A DNA stretch of 64,000 nucleotides, from the NCBI RefSeq assembly GCF_009730915.1, contig NC_052475.1, positions 930,001 through 994,000 on the forward strand. The letters are read 5' to 3'. The stretch comes from Dioscorea cayenensis subsp. rotundata. Lineage: Eukaryota; Streptophyta; Magnoliopsida; Dioscoreales; Dioscoreaceae. The notes beneath the pieces are model-generated. The model was not told the origin of the DNA. It did no database searches and was given only the letters and a program-made list of their open reading frames with translations. The position numbers and the translations under genes were made by a program. Shown here one piece after another: positions 51,648-61,532 of this stretch (the first letter of the stretch is position 1; each line of letters starts with the position of its first letter).

Positions 51648-51781
51648 ATAAAAGTGTTTTACTTTTTCTAAAAAAAGAAAAAAAAAAAAAGGTGATGTTT
51701 CCAGTTACCAACATTAGTTTATAAAAGTGTTTTACTTTGCCAAAAAAAGGGGAAAAAAAGTGATGCTTCCAGGTAACAACT
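51648..51781. repeat. 66-base tandem duplication
   Basis: AGTTTATAAAAGTGTTTTACTT, an A-rich tract, and GTGATG.TTCCAG.TA.CAAC occur twice in a row (about 51648-51713 and 51714-51781). It lies about 520 bases beyond the DGD1 stop codon. Confidence 0.7.
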
Positions 51782-52303
51782 TCACCGCCAAAATATGTTT
51801 AGCAACCTACAATTAATGAAACTTGAAAAACATGGTCATCATGAAGTACAAGACTGTTTAATTTCATACAATTAACTTTTTACAAGCATTCTTGAAACGT
51901 GATAGAAATCAGTAAAGGCAATATGCACAATTTTATGACTAGAAAGGTTGATATGTTGCTGTCTAAAATTCACTATCAAAGAGGCCATTGAAAACCATGC
52001 AACTTTACAGAAAATTCTTCAGAACAGTTGGAAATTTCTGAAGTAAAAACCTTTCACTGCTGTGAGATAACAAAAGTGCCCTGCATACAAAATTTGCCGG
52101 TAGAGAAGGCCAAGTATTTTCTTGATGTTTTGAGGAATATATTTGCAGATGTATTGATGTCGCAAATGCAAAGGACGGATTCATCTCGAATGAATTCTAT
52201 ACCACAAGCAAAGAATCTCGAGCACTGGCTGACGATATCTTTATGCATCATCCTGACTCTAAGACAAAAAAAAACATCTAACTGTGTGGATAAGGCTCGA
52301 ATG

Positions 52304-55300
52304 CTACCAGCCATATATAGGATTCTGAACCTGAGGTGGCAAAAGACGCAAATCCAGACTATGTTGTCGATTATAATCTCTTGTTCCTGGAATTGCTCCT
52401 GTGCATAATCTTAGGAATTCATTCCCGGTGAAGCAGTAATGAGCAAAAGCCAGCCCGCCATCTATGACATCTGACAATCCAGGTGTGGATGCTGATTTTT
52501 TCATCTTTCTCACATTGCTGAGATCGGTGGATTCACCATTGTTATTAAAGAGTACCTCGTTGAGCTCAGAAGTTTGTAGAAATCTCTGAGTTGCAGCTTC
52601 CCATGATAAAGTATATCTTTGCTCTGGTGTGAGAGGTTGAGGCTCATTGGCCAATGCCTCTTTCATTCTCGCAACAAAATCCTCTGATGTTTTGTAAGTC
52701 AAGCAGTTGGGGAATGCCCTGAAGAAATCATTTGATGGGTGGTCAGCACAGACAACAAACTTTCCCATAGCAAGAGCTTCAGCTGTTGCAGTGCAAAGGA
52801 CATCACTAACGCTTGGATTTACAAAAACTTTGTACCTGAAAATTAAACAAGAATAACAACAGAAATATACTAATTAATTAACAAGCAGCAGGAAGAGATT
52901 CTCTATTGATAGATTGGGGTTTCTAAAAACACACCCATGAAGTGAGTCATCTGCATGATCCCTCCCTCTAAGAAAGTTGAGATTTAGATCCAACTTTCTA
53001 GCAGTAGATTGGATTTCCCGCGAGTCTTCACCATTACCATAAACATCCAATTTGAAGCCTTGAAGATCATTCTTGTGCTTCGATAAAAGATCAATCAATT
53101 CTGAGTACCCTTTCGCCCAGACCATCTTCCCCAAAAAATATGCCCCTTTGGAGAATGCCTGCTGTCCACGCTCTCTCTCAGCTGCAATATTCTCTCCAAT
53201 TTTTAGGAATTTGGGGTTGACACCATGAACATTGCAAATGACTGACTTAGGAAGATCCTGAGTTGCTGAAGACAGACGAAGTACCTGTGTAATGACCAAT
53301 ATTGATTAGTCAAATCAAGAAGATCTCCCATTCCAGGAGGGAAGACCAATAAGATCAAGTATGAACATCAGAGGTAGCAGGTAATGCTTGCATTTGCAAC
53401 CAAATCATTAGACAATGTTGTAACTTCACAAAGAGATTCCAACGAATCAGATGGCAATATGAGTAATCTAATTGACTTGGAGATACCTTATGGCAGTATG
53501 CTCTTGTTACCAAGTTATTAATGTGCTTGACAAGAAAAGCTTGAAATGCCCCAAATCTTTCCCTCTTGATGTACTCCAAGTAATTTGTGTGGACAACTCC
53601 AATAACATGATTAAATTTGTCAGTCCATCGAACACCATGATGATACCAGTTTAGATGTTCTGGCTCTTCCAGGATTGCAATATCAGCTTCATGGGGAGAA
53701 ATGAATCGAGTGGTGTCCCCAGCAGGTATTATGCTCCGTCTTTCCTTCGCGAACTAGAACCAATAAAAAATTCACAAGTTAACTATAGCAAAATTTTTAA
53801 AATCAGCATAAACAAAATAATGCCAGACAACTACCTTTCCTGGATAGAAAGAGATCTTGAAATCAGCTTTAAAGCCAACCCTTTCTTCCACCCAGTTCCT
53901 GATGTAAGCTTCCTGTTCTTCTGGAGAGCTAAAAGTAAGGCTGTTTGGATAGACCAGTTCTTGGTCTGACTTGCAGAGCCAAGGTACAACTAAAGTCACA
54001 TTTTGCTTTGCAGACTTCGCCAGATATGCAGCTCTAAAAAGGGGATTTACAGCAGTTCCAGTCATCCAAGGAAGACTTGCAGTAGTGACTATTGCAACAT
54101 GACGCTTTGAATCGTCTGCATCACGCTTGACAAAATCAGTCCAATAGCTACCTTCATAGTGATGCCCTGTGCTGTGGAGCACACTGGCTATTCTGCAATC
54201 AAGTTCATCATGGATGTTGTCGTTTCCCAGCAAAGGCATGTCTCGTGTAGAAAGAGAATGAGACGTAAGCTGATCCTTCCTTCTGCTGCACAATGACTCC
54301 ACTATTTTGTCACAGACATCTACAACAAAAAACATTCCCTAACATAAGAATACTATCCAATGTTAGAATGAAACAAAATCAATACTATAGATCTCCCAAG
54401 AAACCTGTATTGCAATTATTGAACCACAGGTTCCATTGTTGGGCGCTAGCTTCAACAGTGATTCCAAAAAGTTCAAATGCCAATGCATCAATCCAACACT
54501 TCCAACAAATACATATTTTTCACCTTAGATATTCCATTAGATACTTCTAAGTCAAAAAGAAATAATTTGACAAAAAACCAGCTGGGGCAACTACGCTTTG
54601 AGTTAGTTTAGCTAGTTAAATCATTCAACTCATGTTAATTGAAATAATCCTATCTGAGATCGCCGATGAGAATAACAAGAAGGTGACTCTGCCTGTAACC
54701 AGCTACCAAATGTTCAAACCTCTAGAAAACAGTAATTTAACACCATATTTGGTCCATTTCATGTAAAGAACTGAGATTCTCTTAGTATAGATCACCAAAT
54801 AGTTGGTGCTCATAGTAAAACAACTATTCTTGTAACCCTTTATACGAATGGACTACATTTCACATACAAGAGTAATTGACTACCTCTTTTCAAGCCAAGT
54901 TGATCAAAAAGGGGAGTAGATTGCCTGATCAGATATGCTAACAGCTCAGAAACATCCAATGGTGGTATACTCTGCATCAAATATGAGGGATAATCACCTA
55001 AACCATGCATGAATTATTAAGCTTGTAAGAGGATAAGCAATCCCCAATTAATTAAATGTAAAAGGAGTTGCATGCAATACTAATCTGTACAAACCTGTGA
55101 TTCTTCAGGCTCCTTGTAAATTGATTTCTGCAAAAATAGGGCAATATAACATTAGAGGATAATCGCAATTGAATCATAACTGTTCCTAGTTATAGGAGGC
55201 TGAAATCAAATCAATCATAGCAGAAGTCTATTTTAAGTACCATTTCTTCACAAAATGCAAACAAAAAGTTAGATATAGTGTTTTACACATACCATAATGT

Positions 55301-56327
55301 AGTATTACTTAAAATTGCCTTTTTGATTGCAAATAAACCAATTTCATGCTCACCATGCTAATTTCTACAGGCATATATATGCATTTAAAAGAAATATAAA
55401 CATCCAAAATTGGGTCAGCTCCAGCTTTTGAAGGTGCTTAACCATGTTCGAGAATTCAAGAATCCCATTCAGTAAATCTCAACTTAAGAAACATACCAGA
55501 GTGCAAGGAAACTATCAAAGTCAAAAGCACAAGACCACCAAAGCCATCCATCCACCGTAAATGATACGTACACTGACATGAGGCTTTGGTGGCAGGCACA
55601 AAATTTTCAATTTTCACACAAACTAAGATAAGTGGCATTCACTCTTTAATCAAAATTTCATGCATAAGAAGTTATCAAAATTTGGAGCAAAGGAAATCAA
55701 AGATAGAGTAATCACCAGGTTCAATTTCATTTTCTCAATGAAATCACTGCCCTTAAACCCTCCGAAAATCTCAATCGATTGGCTCTTCTTCTCAAACTCC
55801 TTCAGCCTCATCTTCAAGATCCTAATCGGCTCCCATTCCTTCCCTTCTTCACGCTCCCCCTCCCTCTCCCTCCACTTCACTCTCCTACCCTTGCGACGCA
55901 GCCCATCCCTCCCAAAATCCCACAAGCCCCAACTCTCATCCACCTCCGAAACGATTGCATCCCTAATCCCAGACAAATCAATACGGATCTCCGGTCTAGG
56001 GCTCCACTTCTCGAGAACCTTGCGGCTAAAATCAGGCGAGGATTGTGCAAGACGAAACTCAGAGATCTTGGGCTGAATTCGCTTAACGAAATTGAGCTCG
56101 GGCAGGGAGGCGTCAGCCGAGGAGGAAGAGAAGGGTGAAGCGGAGTTGAGGAAATTCTCAAGCTCCTTGTCAGCAAGGCTCTTGAATGATCGAGCGCGCG
56201 CACGCATAAGCTGAAGGTCCGCTCCAGCAGAGTCCCGAACCTCTCGCCAGCCACGCGATAGGAACGACAGTGCCTTCTCCGCCGTCTCCGACGCCGGTGG
56301 CCGTGGCTCCATACCAAGATTGATCAT
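52304..56327 (-). CDS. DGD1: Digalactosyldiacylglycerol synthase 1 (DGD1)
   Basis: Seven exons (56327-55716, 55127-55095, 54971-54884, 54319-53835, 53753-53487, 53284-52935, 52835-52304) join in frame to 788 residues; Arabidopsis DGD1 has about 808. The enzyme adds galactose from UDP-galactose to MGDG at the chloroplast outer envelope. The long DGD1-specific N-terminal region is present ([30 protein letters not shown]-type block), unlike DGD2. The GT4 catalytic part follows: [64 protein letters not shown] and [20 protein letters not shown]. The end is NPIYGW. The start is the first in-frame ATG, with G at -3; a second ATG five codons on is possible. All introns are GT-AG. Confidence 0.95.
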
Positions 56328-56768
56328 CACCGGCGTGGAGAACTAGGGTTAGGGTTCTTTGCCTCCGAATTGATATTCGATAACGAGAGAGACAGAGAAA
56401 GCGAAGATGACGAGAGGGATTTGAGGACGAGATCAAGGGATCCACTCAGATGAGAAATCGCGGGAGTGACGTGGCAATTTGCTTACGTGTCATTGGGCCA
56501 CTTGTCGTCCTCCCATGCTGTCGTCCTCCCATGCTGTGGGCCCCGTAGAGTTTTCTAGCAGCAAGTGAATTTTATTTATTTATTTTTTTTTAAGTGTTTT
56601 CAATAGCGTGTTTGAATGGGATGCGGTGGCAGGAGCAAAGCCATAAGCTTAAAATCAATTTATTAACTAAATTTTATCAATATATATATAATATAGACTG
56701 AAGTTAAATAAGGAATAAGATGACGTGGAAACTGTTATTACCGACCGTGGAAAACATACGCTTGCAAG
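56328..56768 (-). promoter_or_regulatory. DGD1 leader and promoter region
   Basis: A GC-richer block to about 56545 contains AACTAGGGTTAGGGTT (telo-box type, about 56340-56357) immediately before the DGD1 start codon. It also has a GTGACGTGGCA motif (about 56465) and a duplicated GTCGTCCTCCCATGCTGT (about 56504-56537). The rest is AT-rich. Confidence 0.45.
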
Positions 56769-57235
56769 TAGGACTGCAATCGAGCCTAGCTTTGTTATGC
56801 TCAAATTTGGCTAGATACTATTTGAACCGAGCTCGAGCTCGAGCCTATTTTGAGCTTCCTTTGTAAAGTTCGAGCTTGGTTAGTTAAGAAAATACCGAGC
56901 TCGAGCTCGATTTGGGTAGCTACAGTATATTCTGGTACAGTGTAATACAATCACAATATAAATGCTACAATAATTTTAGTCAATTTAAAATAACTATCAT
57001 ACTAATTTTTAAAAAATATTTAAGTTGCTATAGAATCTATGGCACAGTACTGAGCTTCTCACGAGCCCTAACGAACCGAGCTGTTTAAGGCTCGAGCTCG
57101 GCTCGATTATCTACTCGAGCTTGAAAATCGAGCTTGAAAATTGAGCTTGAGCTCGGTTCATTTGGTTAATAAACGAGCTTTTTTCGAGCCGAGTCTTGAG
57201 CAGCTCGCAAACAGCTTGGTTTATTTGCAGCCCTA
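56769..57235. mobile_element. Non-autonomous hAT element (MITE), 467 bp
   Basis: Terminal inverted repeats TAGGACTGCAA (left) and TTGCAGCCCTA (right, complement TAGGGCTGCAA) differ at one of 11 bases and are of hAT type. Both sides carry the 8-base target duplication CTTGCAAG (56761-56768 and 57236-57243). Both subterminal regions are packed with GAGCTCG/CGAGC motifs in both orientations, as hAT transposases prefer, around an AT-rich core. It has no coding sequence. CTTGCAAG is itself palindromic, so it could be read as part of the inverted repeat, but the TAGGG start and 8-base length favour the hAT reading. Confidence 0.88.
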
Positions 57236-57243
57236 CTTGCAAG

Positions 57244-57766
57244 ACATTCTCTTCCTCACTTCAGCAGTGTAGAAAGTCAATGGCATAATTTCCCAGATCT
57301 AAGCAAATTTTTTTTACAAATGTGATATGTCTCGCCTTATAATAAAAATTGTCAAAAGAACATACAAGTTATTACAATGACTTAATGACCCTTTATAAAT
57401 TTACATGTGAGACAAATTAATATACGAGATAATGATGGCATGCCCATGCACTGAAAATGATATATCATGAATGCAACCACACAATAATAAATTCTCATGT
57501 CTTATAGCTCTGAAAGGGTGCCAAATACGACTCCTTTTATAAGAGACTCAGTAAGTAATGGATGAACAATACTACTGCAATATTTTTATAATATATATAC
57601 AACATTTGCATAATATTAGACAGTACCATAACACAGAGGACTCAACCCTGTATTATTTATCCATCATTTGAATGGCTTACCACCATACTATCTAATGGTT
57701 TTATCGTGCAACAATTTTCTCTAAGGAATTACCAAAATATTATATATTAATATATATATAAATAAA
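57244..57766. other. AT-rich spacer
   Basis: No gene or transposon end is recognised. Confidence 0.5.
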
Positions 57767-58018
57767 TCAGTGTTCAGTTTCCAGAAGAAGCTGGTTGATA
57801 GTGGTTGTCATAGCATCAAGTGAGAGTTCCATCTCATTGAGGGGGGAGCCACAAGAATTGTCATTTCTGAGTTCTTCCAACCATGTTTCATCCTCTTTAT
57901 AACCTCTAATTTGTGATATTGGATTCATGTTCCTGGTTACTTGGTTTTCAAGGACCACCAGTGTCTCATACACTAAGAACCACATCTTCTCTATGCTTCT
58001 TATTTTCCAGAACTGCAT
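57767..58018 (-). CDS. Possible last exon of an unidentified gene
   Basis: An 83-codon open frame begins right after a strong acceptor (CTTTTCTTTAG at 58019 outward) and ends at TGA. Its composition looks like real coding sequence (FWKIRSIEKMWFLVYE, GYKEDETWLEELRNDNSCGS, SLDAMTTTINQLLLE), with an acidic, helix-prone end. I do not recognise the family. It could belong to the same minus-strand gene as the exon-like segment at 59506-59635, but I could not find intervening exons that join them in frame. Confidence 0.4.
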   Translation of the reverse strand: MQFWKIRSIEKMWFLVYETLVVLENQVTRNMNPISQIRGYKEDETWLEELRNDNSCGSPLNEMELSLDAMTTTINQLLLETEH

Positions 58019-59505
58019 CTAAAGAAAAGAAAAAGAGCTTAAAAATCATATACACGAACTCAAAAAGTATCAGGCAAGCAATACTATATTTATGCAACAA
58101 TTTTATGACTCTTGCGTTGCATCTAGATGGAATTTAAAATGTGATATTGATGAAGGGATTAGATTACTGCATCATTATTTCAAGTTTAAAGCTGCATTTT
58201 GTAGTTCAGCATGAGTTGGATGTGATTCATGTATTCTCTTTGATTGCTTTGCTGTAAGATTGAAATGTAAAGGGTCAAAACATAAAACATGCATAGTAGC
58301 AAGGATGAGACTATTGGTATAATTCCCGGAAGATCGGTATTCATTGAAGGGTGCTCCCAAACAAAAACTTTGTGGATAGCTCATCAAAACAAACCTCATG
58401 TTGTTACCAAATTGATATATTTCTCGTAGAGCATGAGTTTGAGAACCAAAATAAGGAACATACGAACATATAATGATCTTGAGCTAAGGACTGGACAGAA
58501 AATGAAGTGATCTTGCAGCATTTACTTCAAAGGAACGGTTCAGTAAGTTTTTCTTCCAAATGTATTCACATCTTACAGTTCATGCAATATTTTACCGTGT
58601 AATAAAGGAATCGTCTACTACTTTATCATTGGAATGTACTATGTTTGCCATTAACATGTTGACTCATAAAGTGAAATGCGTTTTCAGGCAAATGTGGTTC
58701 GTTAGTGTTTTGTTGGAAGTACAGAGGAGACAATTGTGACAATAGATGCTACTTCAGGACCAGAACGAACATATCGATGAAAAGAAACGCATGAAAATAC
58801 TTGGCTAATGTCCTATGATTTAACCTCTATTTATGCTCTGCCATGTGATGAAAAATATAGTACCATATTATTCTAAAATTGAAAGATAACTATGTTTATT
58901 GGTAAGAATTACTCCATGCAGCATATTGGAATCTAGATGTGGATCATATTCAGAACTTTGAACCATATAATGAAGTGCAAAAATGTCTTAAGATGCCACA
59001 AGAAGGTAAACTAGTTCTAGAAGTATACGAACAAATACTTTTGCGCTTTCCATAATAGAGAACTAGAAAAATTTTTTCTTCAACCACACACCTGACTTGT
59101 AAAGCAAGAAGATCACATTTTATTTTTTTAGAGGAATTCAACCAATAACTCACAATATCAAGAGAAAATGGACAATAAATGAAGCAATGATTGAAGCAGG
59201 ACAATGGCCATAGCAACTTGTTGTTCAACTTTTCAGACATTGTAGCTAAAACATGTGCTTCACCAACTGAAAAAGAAAGAAGGATAAAGAGTTTCTGCAA
59301 AGAGAGAATACATGAAGAATCCCAATGGAAAGAAAGAAAGAAATAAAAATCCTACTTTTAGCAAAGGTAAGTCACACTTCTTAAGTTTTGCTTTCTCTTT
59401 AGTTTATTTGAGTTCCCAAGAGCCTAACAATATAATGAGAAGAAATTGAATCAAGATATAAATAACAATTTAGGGCATAACCAATGTCTAGCCTGATCCA
59501 CTTGC
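58019..59505 (-). other. Presumed introns of the unidentified minus-strand gene
   Basis: A possible further exon lies around 59190-59263, after the acceptor TTTTTCAG and ending before GTGAGTTATT. However, no reading frame through it stays open in phase with the segment at 59506-59635. Nothing else is recognised. Confidence 0.3.
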
Positions 59506-59635
59506 CTTTGCAAATATAGTTGTGTCGCGATCAAGCAGATACACAAGAATTATTCCATCACGAACCACCTTCGGCCTTTTCAACAAGTCATCATGCATTT
59601 CAAAGCCTTGGAAAGCACTACTCTTTTGGTAAGAT
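59506..59635 (-). CDS. Exon-like segment of an unidentified gene with a GC donor
   Basis: This is a 43-codon open stretch between an acceptor (attaaag) and the donor AAG|GCAAGT, the consensus form of a GC-AG splice site. It encodes ...FQGFEMHDDLLKRPKVV... followed by RDGIILVYLLDRDTTIFAK. The peptide looks genuine but I cannot name it. Upstream exons would lie beyond the Copia insertion, which begins 515 bases away, so the retrotransposon may sit in an intron of this gene. Confidence 0.35.
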
Positions 59636-59848
59636 CTTTAATCAACTTAATGATTCTATTTTATATATTTCATATGAACTAAAACAGTGATTTTGCACAT
59701 TATTTCAATTAGAGATGACCAACTCATCAACCACCAAATCAATTATCACACAGAAAAGCAACATCAAATTAAGATTATGATTGTTAGGAAAAAGAAAAGT
59801 GGCGGTTTTCTTTCATCTATCTATAAATATCTAATTCTCACCAACAAT

Positions 59849-60149
59849 AAACAAGATGGGAGCACAATCAAGGTCAGTGGATGCTAAAGAAATCACCAAA
59901 GCTTTCTCTTTGCACCAAGAACCTATATGTATTATTAATTGGGACAGGATTACAGAAGCATATAAGGGATCAAAAATCAAGATTGAAAACACAATCAAGG
60001 TAAATGGAAGCAAAAGAAATCTCTAATTTCTCAAGGAGGATGAACAAACCAATCAAATTGCTTAGCAACACAACATCTGAAGCACAATCAAGGTCAGTAG
60101 ATGCAAAAGAACGTATATGGATTTCATTGATACAGGATCATAGAGTATA
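59849..60149. repeat. Imperfect short repeats flanking the Copia insertion
   Basis: CACAATCAAGGTCAGTGGATG-like blocks occur three times (about 59862, 59990 and 60089), each followed by CTAAAGAA or CAAAAGAA. TATATG...ATT...ACAGGAT.A follows the first and third. The rest of the stretch is non-coding. Confidence 0.6.
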
Positions 60150-60550
60150 TGTCAACGGGTGACTCAAAGTCCAAGCATGAAAAGAGGAAGAGTGAGTTGC
60201 AAGTAAAGAACTCTGTTTCTTTACTTGTAACTCTCTCCCATTAATTGGTCAGCATTGGTTGAAAAGGAACTGTCCTATAAGACAGTACCTAGTTTTATCT
60301 TTATCATGTTTTTGTGTGCTGAAAAGTTATTTTGTGTTTTACTAAGTTAGCATGCTACCATGCAATTGGTCCATGCATGCATCGTGTTGCGAGAAAGCCA
60401 TTATGGCAGCTTTGTGTTGTAGTGTTTAAAACCTCTCATAGAAGAGATGAATGTTGACTAAGAGAAATTAAAAAAAAAAAAAACTTGATCATTTGACTCT
60501 CTTCCTGTTGTTTTTAGTTGTCTCCTCTATTTTACAAGCTTGCATTAACA
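60150..60550 (+). repeat. 5' LTR of the Copia element
   Basis: 401 bases from TGTCAACGGG to CATTAACA, with TG/CA ends. The first 114 bases match the 3' LTR at 63887-64000 except for one G/A difference (ggtcagcatt against ggtcaacatt). Confidence 0.9.
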
Positions 60551-60551
60551 G

Positions 60552-60564
60552 TGGTATCAGAGCC
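60552..60564 (+). other. Primer-binding site for initiator tRNA-Met
   Basis: TGGTATCAGAGCC, one base after the 5' LTR, is the standard plant Copia primer-binding site complementary to the 3' end of tRNA-iMet. Confidence 0.92.
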
Positions 60565-60599
60565 AAGACATATCTAATGCTAAGTAAAAATCCCAACCA

Positions 60600-60989
60600 T
60601 CAATTTTGCTCCCCACCATTGGCCCCTTCCCTATCCTTTGCAGCAGCAGCCATTAATTCATCAAAATTCTCCGTCTTCCCCAGCAATATCTCAATCTTAG
60701 CTTTTTGGATAGGCCGACCCCTCGACTCATCCTTCATATCGACAGTTGAGGTCATTATCTTCTTCTATACAGCAAGCCCATTGTTCTTCAAGATCTCAGC
60801 TATAGTCACAACAGTTGCAATAGCCATCCCAAGCGCAGATAGTTCCACTTCGTCGTGCTGCTGCATATACCTCTTGGCGAGATTAACGTAGAAGAAGAGG
60901 GGCTTCTTGGTGTTGGAGACCTGGATCCTGTTTTTCTTGTGAGAATCACTCACGCTGAGATTGTTCACACCTTCGGTGATCTCCTCCAT
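60600..60989 (-). pseudogene. Captured Alba-domain protein retrocopy, antisense inside the Copia element
   Basis: On the minus strand a 130-codon frame runs from ATG at 60989 to TGA at 60600-60602 with no frameshift. It has a single in-frame TAG at codon 75 (60765-60767), where plant Alba proteins have Glu (GLAV-E-KKI). The protein is a full-length plant Alba-like nucleic-acid-binding protein: MEEITEGVNNL, KKNRIQVSNTKKPLFFYVNL, LSALGMAIATVVTIAEILKN, then RGRPIQKAKIEILL and FDELMAAAA. No intron interrupts it; the plant Alba genes I know of are intron-containing, so it looks like a processed cDNA copy. It ends 36 bases from the primer-binding site and replaces gag. Confidence 0.87.
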
Positions 60990-61042
60990 GAATTGAAAAC
61001 CCTAACCCTAACCCTAACCCTAATTCAAACGGTCGCCGCAGA
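60990..61042 (-). other. Captured 5' leader of the Alba gene with telomere-type repeat
   Basis: Upstream of the Alba ATG the minus strand reads four tandem TTAGGG units (plus strand CCCTAA, about 60999-61022), then sequence typical of a leader. Telo-box motifs are common in the leaders of plant genes for RNA-binding proteins, so this fits a captured mRNA 5' end rather than a telomere seed. Confidence 0.6.
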
Positions 61043-61103
61043 GTTGCCTTCATTCCTGTCTTTGAGTCAACTATAGTGCAAGCATCATCAGCAAATAATA
61101 CAG
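61043..61103 (-). pseudogene. Inverted fragment of the Copia pre-integrase region
   Basis: On the minus strand this reads YSVLFADDACTIVDSKTGMK, which resembles the GAG-pre-integrase segment (Y-V-F-DD-CTIVD) normally just upstream of the MFPL motif. The MFPL motif itself follows on the plus strand at 61110. The fragment is therefore flipped relative to the rest of the element and is fused, in its own sense direction, to the Alba leader. Confidence 0.6.
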
Positions 61104-61109
61104 AATAAT

Positions 61110-61532
61110 ATGTTTCCCTTGAATGTTGCAAGTGTTGGCAGCTTAAACATAGCTGAAGCAGTACAAAAAACCTCAAGATTGTGGCACTTGCGCTATGGAC
61201 ATCTCCATTATAGAGGCTTAAAGCATTTGGCTCGGGGATAGTTTGGTTGAGGGATTGCCCAGCAGTTGAAGAGAATGATCGATAGTGTAGAGTGTGTAGT
61301 CGCAAAAACAAGCAAGAAGGCCGTTTGACACTGGGAAAGCTTCTCGAGCGATCGAAAACCTCCAACTAGTGCATATGGATCTTTTGCGGACCTATGCAAA
61401 AGCTGAATCCTTAGGGAGGTAGTAGGTATTTCTTTTTACTCGTTGATGATCGAAGCCGTTATTGCTTTGGGTTTATTGCATCAAAAAAACAAATCGATGT
61501 CTTCGATACCTTTAAGAAGTATGGGAGTATAG
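61110..61532 (+). pseudogene. Copia pre-integrase and integrase N-terminal half, frameshifted
   Basis: An open piece from 61110 encodes MFPLNVASVGSLNIAEAVQ and LWHLRYGHLHYRGL, the HH part of the HHCC zinc domain, and stops near 61239. After that, integrase-like peptides jump between frames several times, and one of the two zinc-binding cysteines is missing (CVVAKTSKK). The first catalytic Asp region is reached only out of frame with its neighbours. Recognisable integrase sequence (LVDDRSRYCFGFIASKKQ) lies in yet another frame near 61440. The region cannot make an integrase. Confidence 0.8.

Larger units (their letters stand above)
47343..52303. other. AT-rich spacer between the ALMT gene and DGD1
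   Basis: No gene is recognised. It starts with an (AAT/ATT)n run at 47343-47404 in the ALMT 3' UTR. It includes TA tracts at about 48410-48441 and 50351-50396, a short TTATTTATTTA-rich duplication at about 48945-49065, the 195-bp repeat at 50746-51320, and a 66-base duplication at 51648-51781. DGD1's 3' UTR lies at its right edge. Confidence 0.5.

Noticed and set aside
56328-56330. An upstream GTG as DGD1 start
   Set aside because: The next codon is ATG with a good context; a GTG start in a plant nuclear gene is unlikely.
60999-61022. CCCTAA repeats as a telomere remnant
   Set aside because: Only four six-base units are present, exactly in the leader of the captured Alba gene; a telomere origin is not needed.
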